DNA of 6,039 nt from an uncultured Actinomycetes bacterium (lineage in GTDB: Bacteria; Actinomycetota; Actinomycetes; Nanopelagicales; Nanopelagicaceae). The notes below the pieces were generated by a model. The model was not told the DNA's origin. It saw only the letters and a program-made list of their open reading frames with translations, and made no database searches. Of the stretch, positions 5,442 to 6,039 are shown one piece after another. The position numbers and the translations under genes were made by a program. Each line of letters begins with the position of its first letter. Position 1 is the stretch's first letter. The stretch covers positions 1 through 6,039 of the forward strand of contig CAIMNT010000165.1 in NCBI GenBank assembly GCA_903842855.1. The letters run 5' to 3'.

Positions 5442-6039
5442 GCGAAGCAATCTGGATCGCGGGTGAAGTCTTAATTGACCTAATCCCACGTGGTGCGCAA
5501 CGCGTTGCAATTGTTGGCGGAGGACCTGCAAATACCGCTAAGGCGCTTGCGCGTCTGGGATTTGATGCGCATTTTATTGATGGAATTTCGACTGATAAAT
5601 ACGGCGATCAAGCGCGCACTGAACTCTTGGCTGATGGCGTCAAACTCGACTACTCGTTGACGTCACATAATCCGACCTGTTTAGCAACGGTTACTCTCGA
5701 TGAGCGCGGCAGTGCTTCATACGATTTTCTCATTGATGGAACCGCCACCTTTGAATTCAACGAGTCATGGCTGCCAGACCCAACGCACCCACCTGCTGCC
5801 CTACACATTGGAACTTTGGCAACCATCGTGGAGCCAGGTGCCACCAATCTCTTCAATTGGGCCAAGAGAGTCAAAGCTCCGCTGGTCTTTGATCCCAACA
5901 TTCGTAGCTCTGTTGTAAGTGATCGCTCCCGCTATCAGCAGATTGTAGAAAAATGGGCAACGATCTCCTCGGTTATCAAGATGAGTGAGGATGACCTGGC
6001 CTGGCTCTATCCCGAGATGGACTTTAGGAGCGTCGCCGA
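5438..6039 (+). CDS. PfkB-family sugar kinase, probable fructokinase, 3'-truncated
   Basis: This cytoplasmic ribokinase/PfkB-fold kinase most likely phosphorylates fructose or a related sugar with ATP. The frame is open from the GTG at 5438 to the window edge (200 codons, usual length about 300), so the catalytic Asp and anion-hole region near the C-terminus is off the window. Visible marks are AGEVLIDLIP (8-17), the PfkB signature-1 region GGGPANTAKALARLG (27-41), the substrate-lid region GISTDKYGDQ, and the fructokinase-like blocks FDPNIR and VIKMSEDDLAWLYP. Those last blocks favour fructokinase over ribokinase or adenosine kinase. The stretch between DLIP and GGGPAN is only nine residues, shorter than I expect for fructokinases. 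The GTG overlaps the upstream stop as GTGA, with a weak GGTGAG at 5427-5432, so translation is probably coupled to the UPF0303 gene. Confidence 0.92.
   Translation, partial: MSEAIWIAGEVLIDLIPRGAQRVAIVGGGPANTAKALARLGFDAHFIDGISTDKYGDQARTELLADGVKLDYSLTSHNPTCLATVTLDERGSASYDFLIDGTATFEFNESWLPDPTHPPAALHIGTLATIVEPGATNLFNWAKRVKAPLVFDPNIRSSVVSDRSRYQQIVEKWATISSVIKMSEDDLAWLYPEMDFRSVA

Noticed and set aside
1..6039. CRISPR arrays, insertion sequences, attachment sites or phage genes
   Set aside because: I saw no spaced direct repeats, transposase or integrase sequence, or terminal inverted repeats. The tRNA gene has no partial duplicate of its 3' end nearby that would suggest integration.

Overview
The window looks like chromosomal DNA from an actinobacterium of moderate GC content, possibly a streamlined freshwater lineage such as Nanopelagicales/acI. 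This is inferred from tight gene packing with short start/stop overlaps, GTG starts, -10 boxes placed for leaderless transcription, a tRNA gene with no encoded CCA, and the general look of the proteins. No marker gene fixes the taxonomy.

Region 1 (1-3711, plus strand) is a four-gene operon cut by the left edge. It encodes a membrane-fusion (HlyD/MacA-like) adaptor, a MacB/LolD-type ABC ATPase, a MacB/FtsX-type permease, and an unrecognised membrane-anchored glycine-rich protein. The genes overlap by about 8, 4 and 8 bp, so they are probably translationally coupled and their products probably form one export machine. The adaptor tail, the extracytoplasmic part of the permease and the fourth protein all carry copies of a GGGGFG-like motif. 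This is the most unusual feature of the window.

Region 2 (3712-3986) lies between the efflux operon and the next protein gene. It holds a hairpin terminator, a minus-strand tRNA gene (best read as Val-GAC, with a poorly paired anticodon stem), about 110 bp with no firm feature, and a strong bidirectional terminator.

Region 3 (3987-6039) has a minus-strand aldo/keto reductase transcribed away from a plus-strand pair: a UPF0303/DUF336 (HbpS-like) protein and a PfkB-family fructokinase cut by the right edge. The divergent intergenic gap is only 36 bp and has a candidate -10 box for each direction, both placed for leaderless or nearly leaderless mRNAs. The UPF0303 and kinase genes overlap by 4 bp (GTGA). 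The neighbourhood suggests small-molecule, carbonyl or sugar metabolism, but no specific pathway can be assigned.
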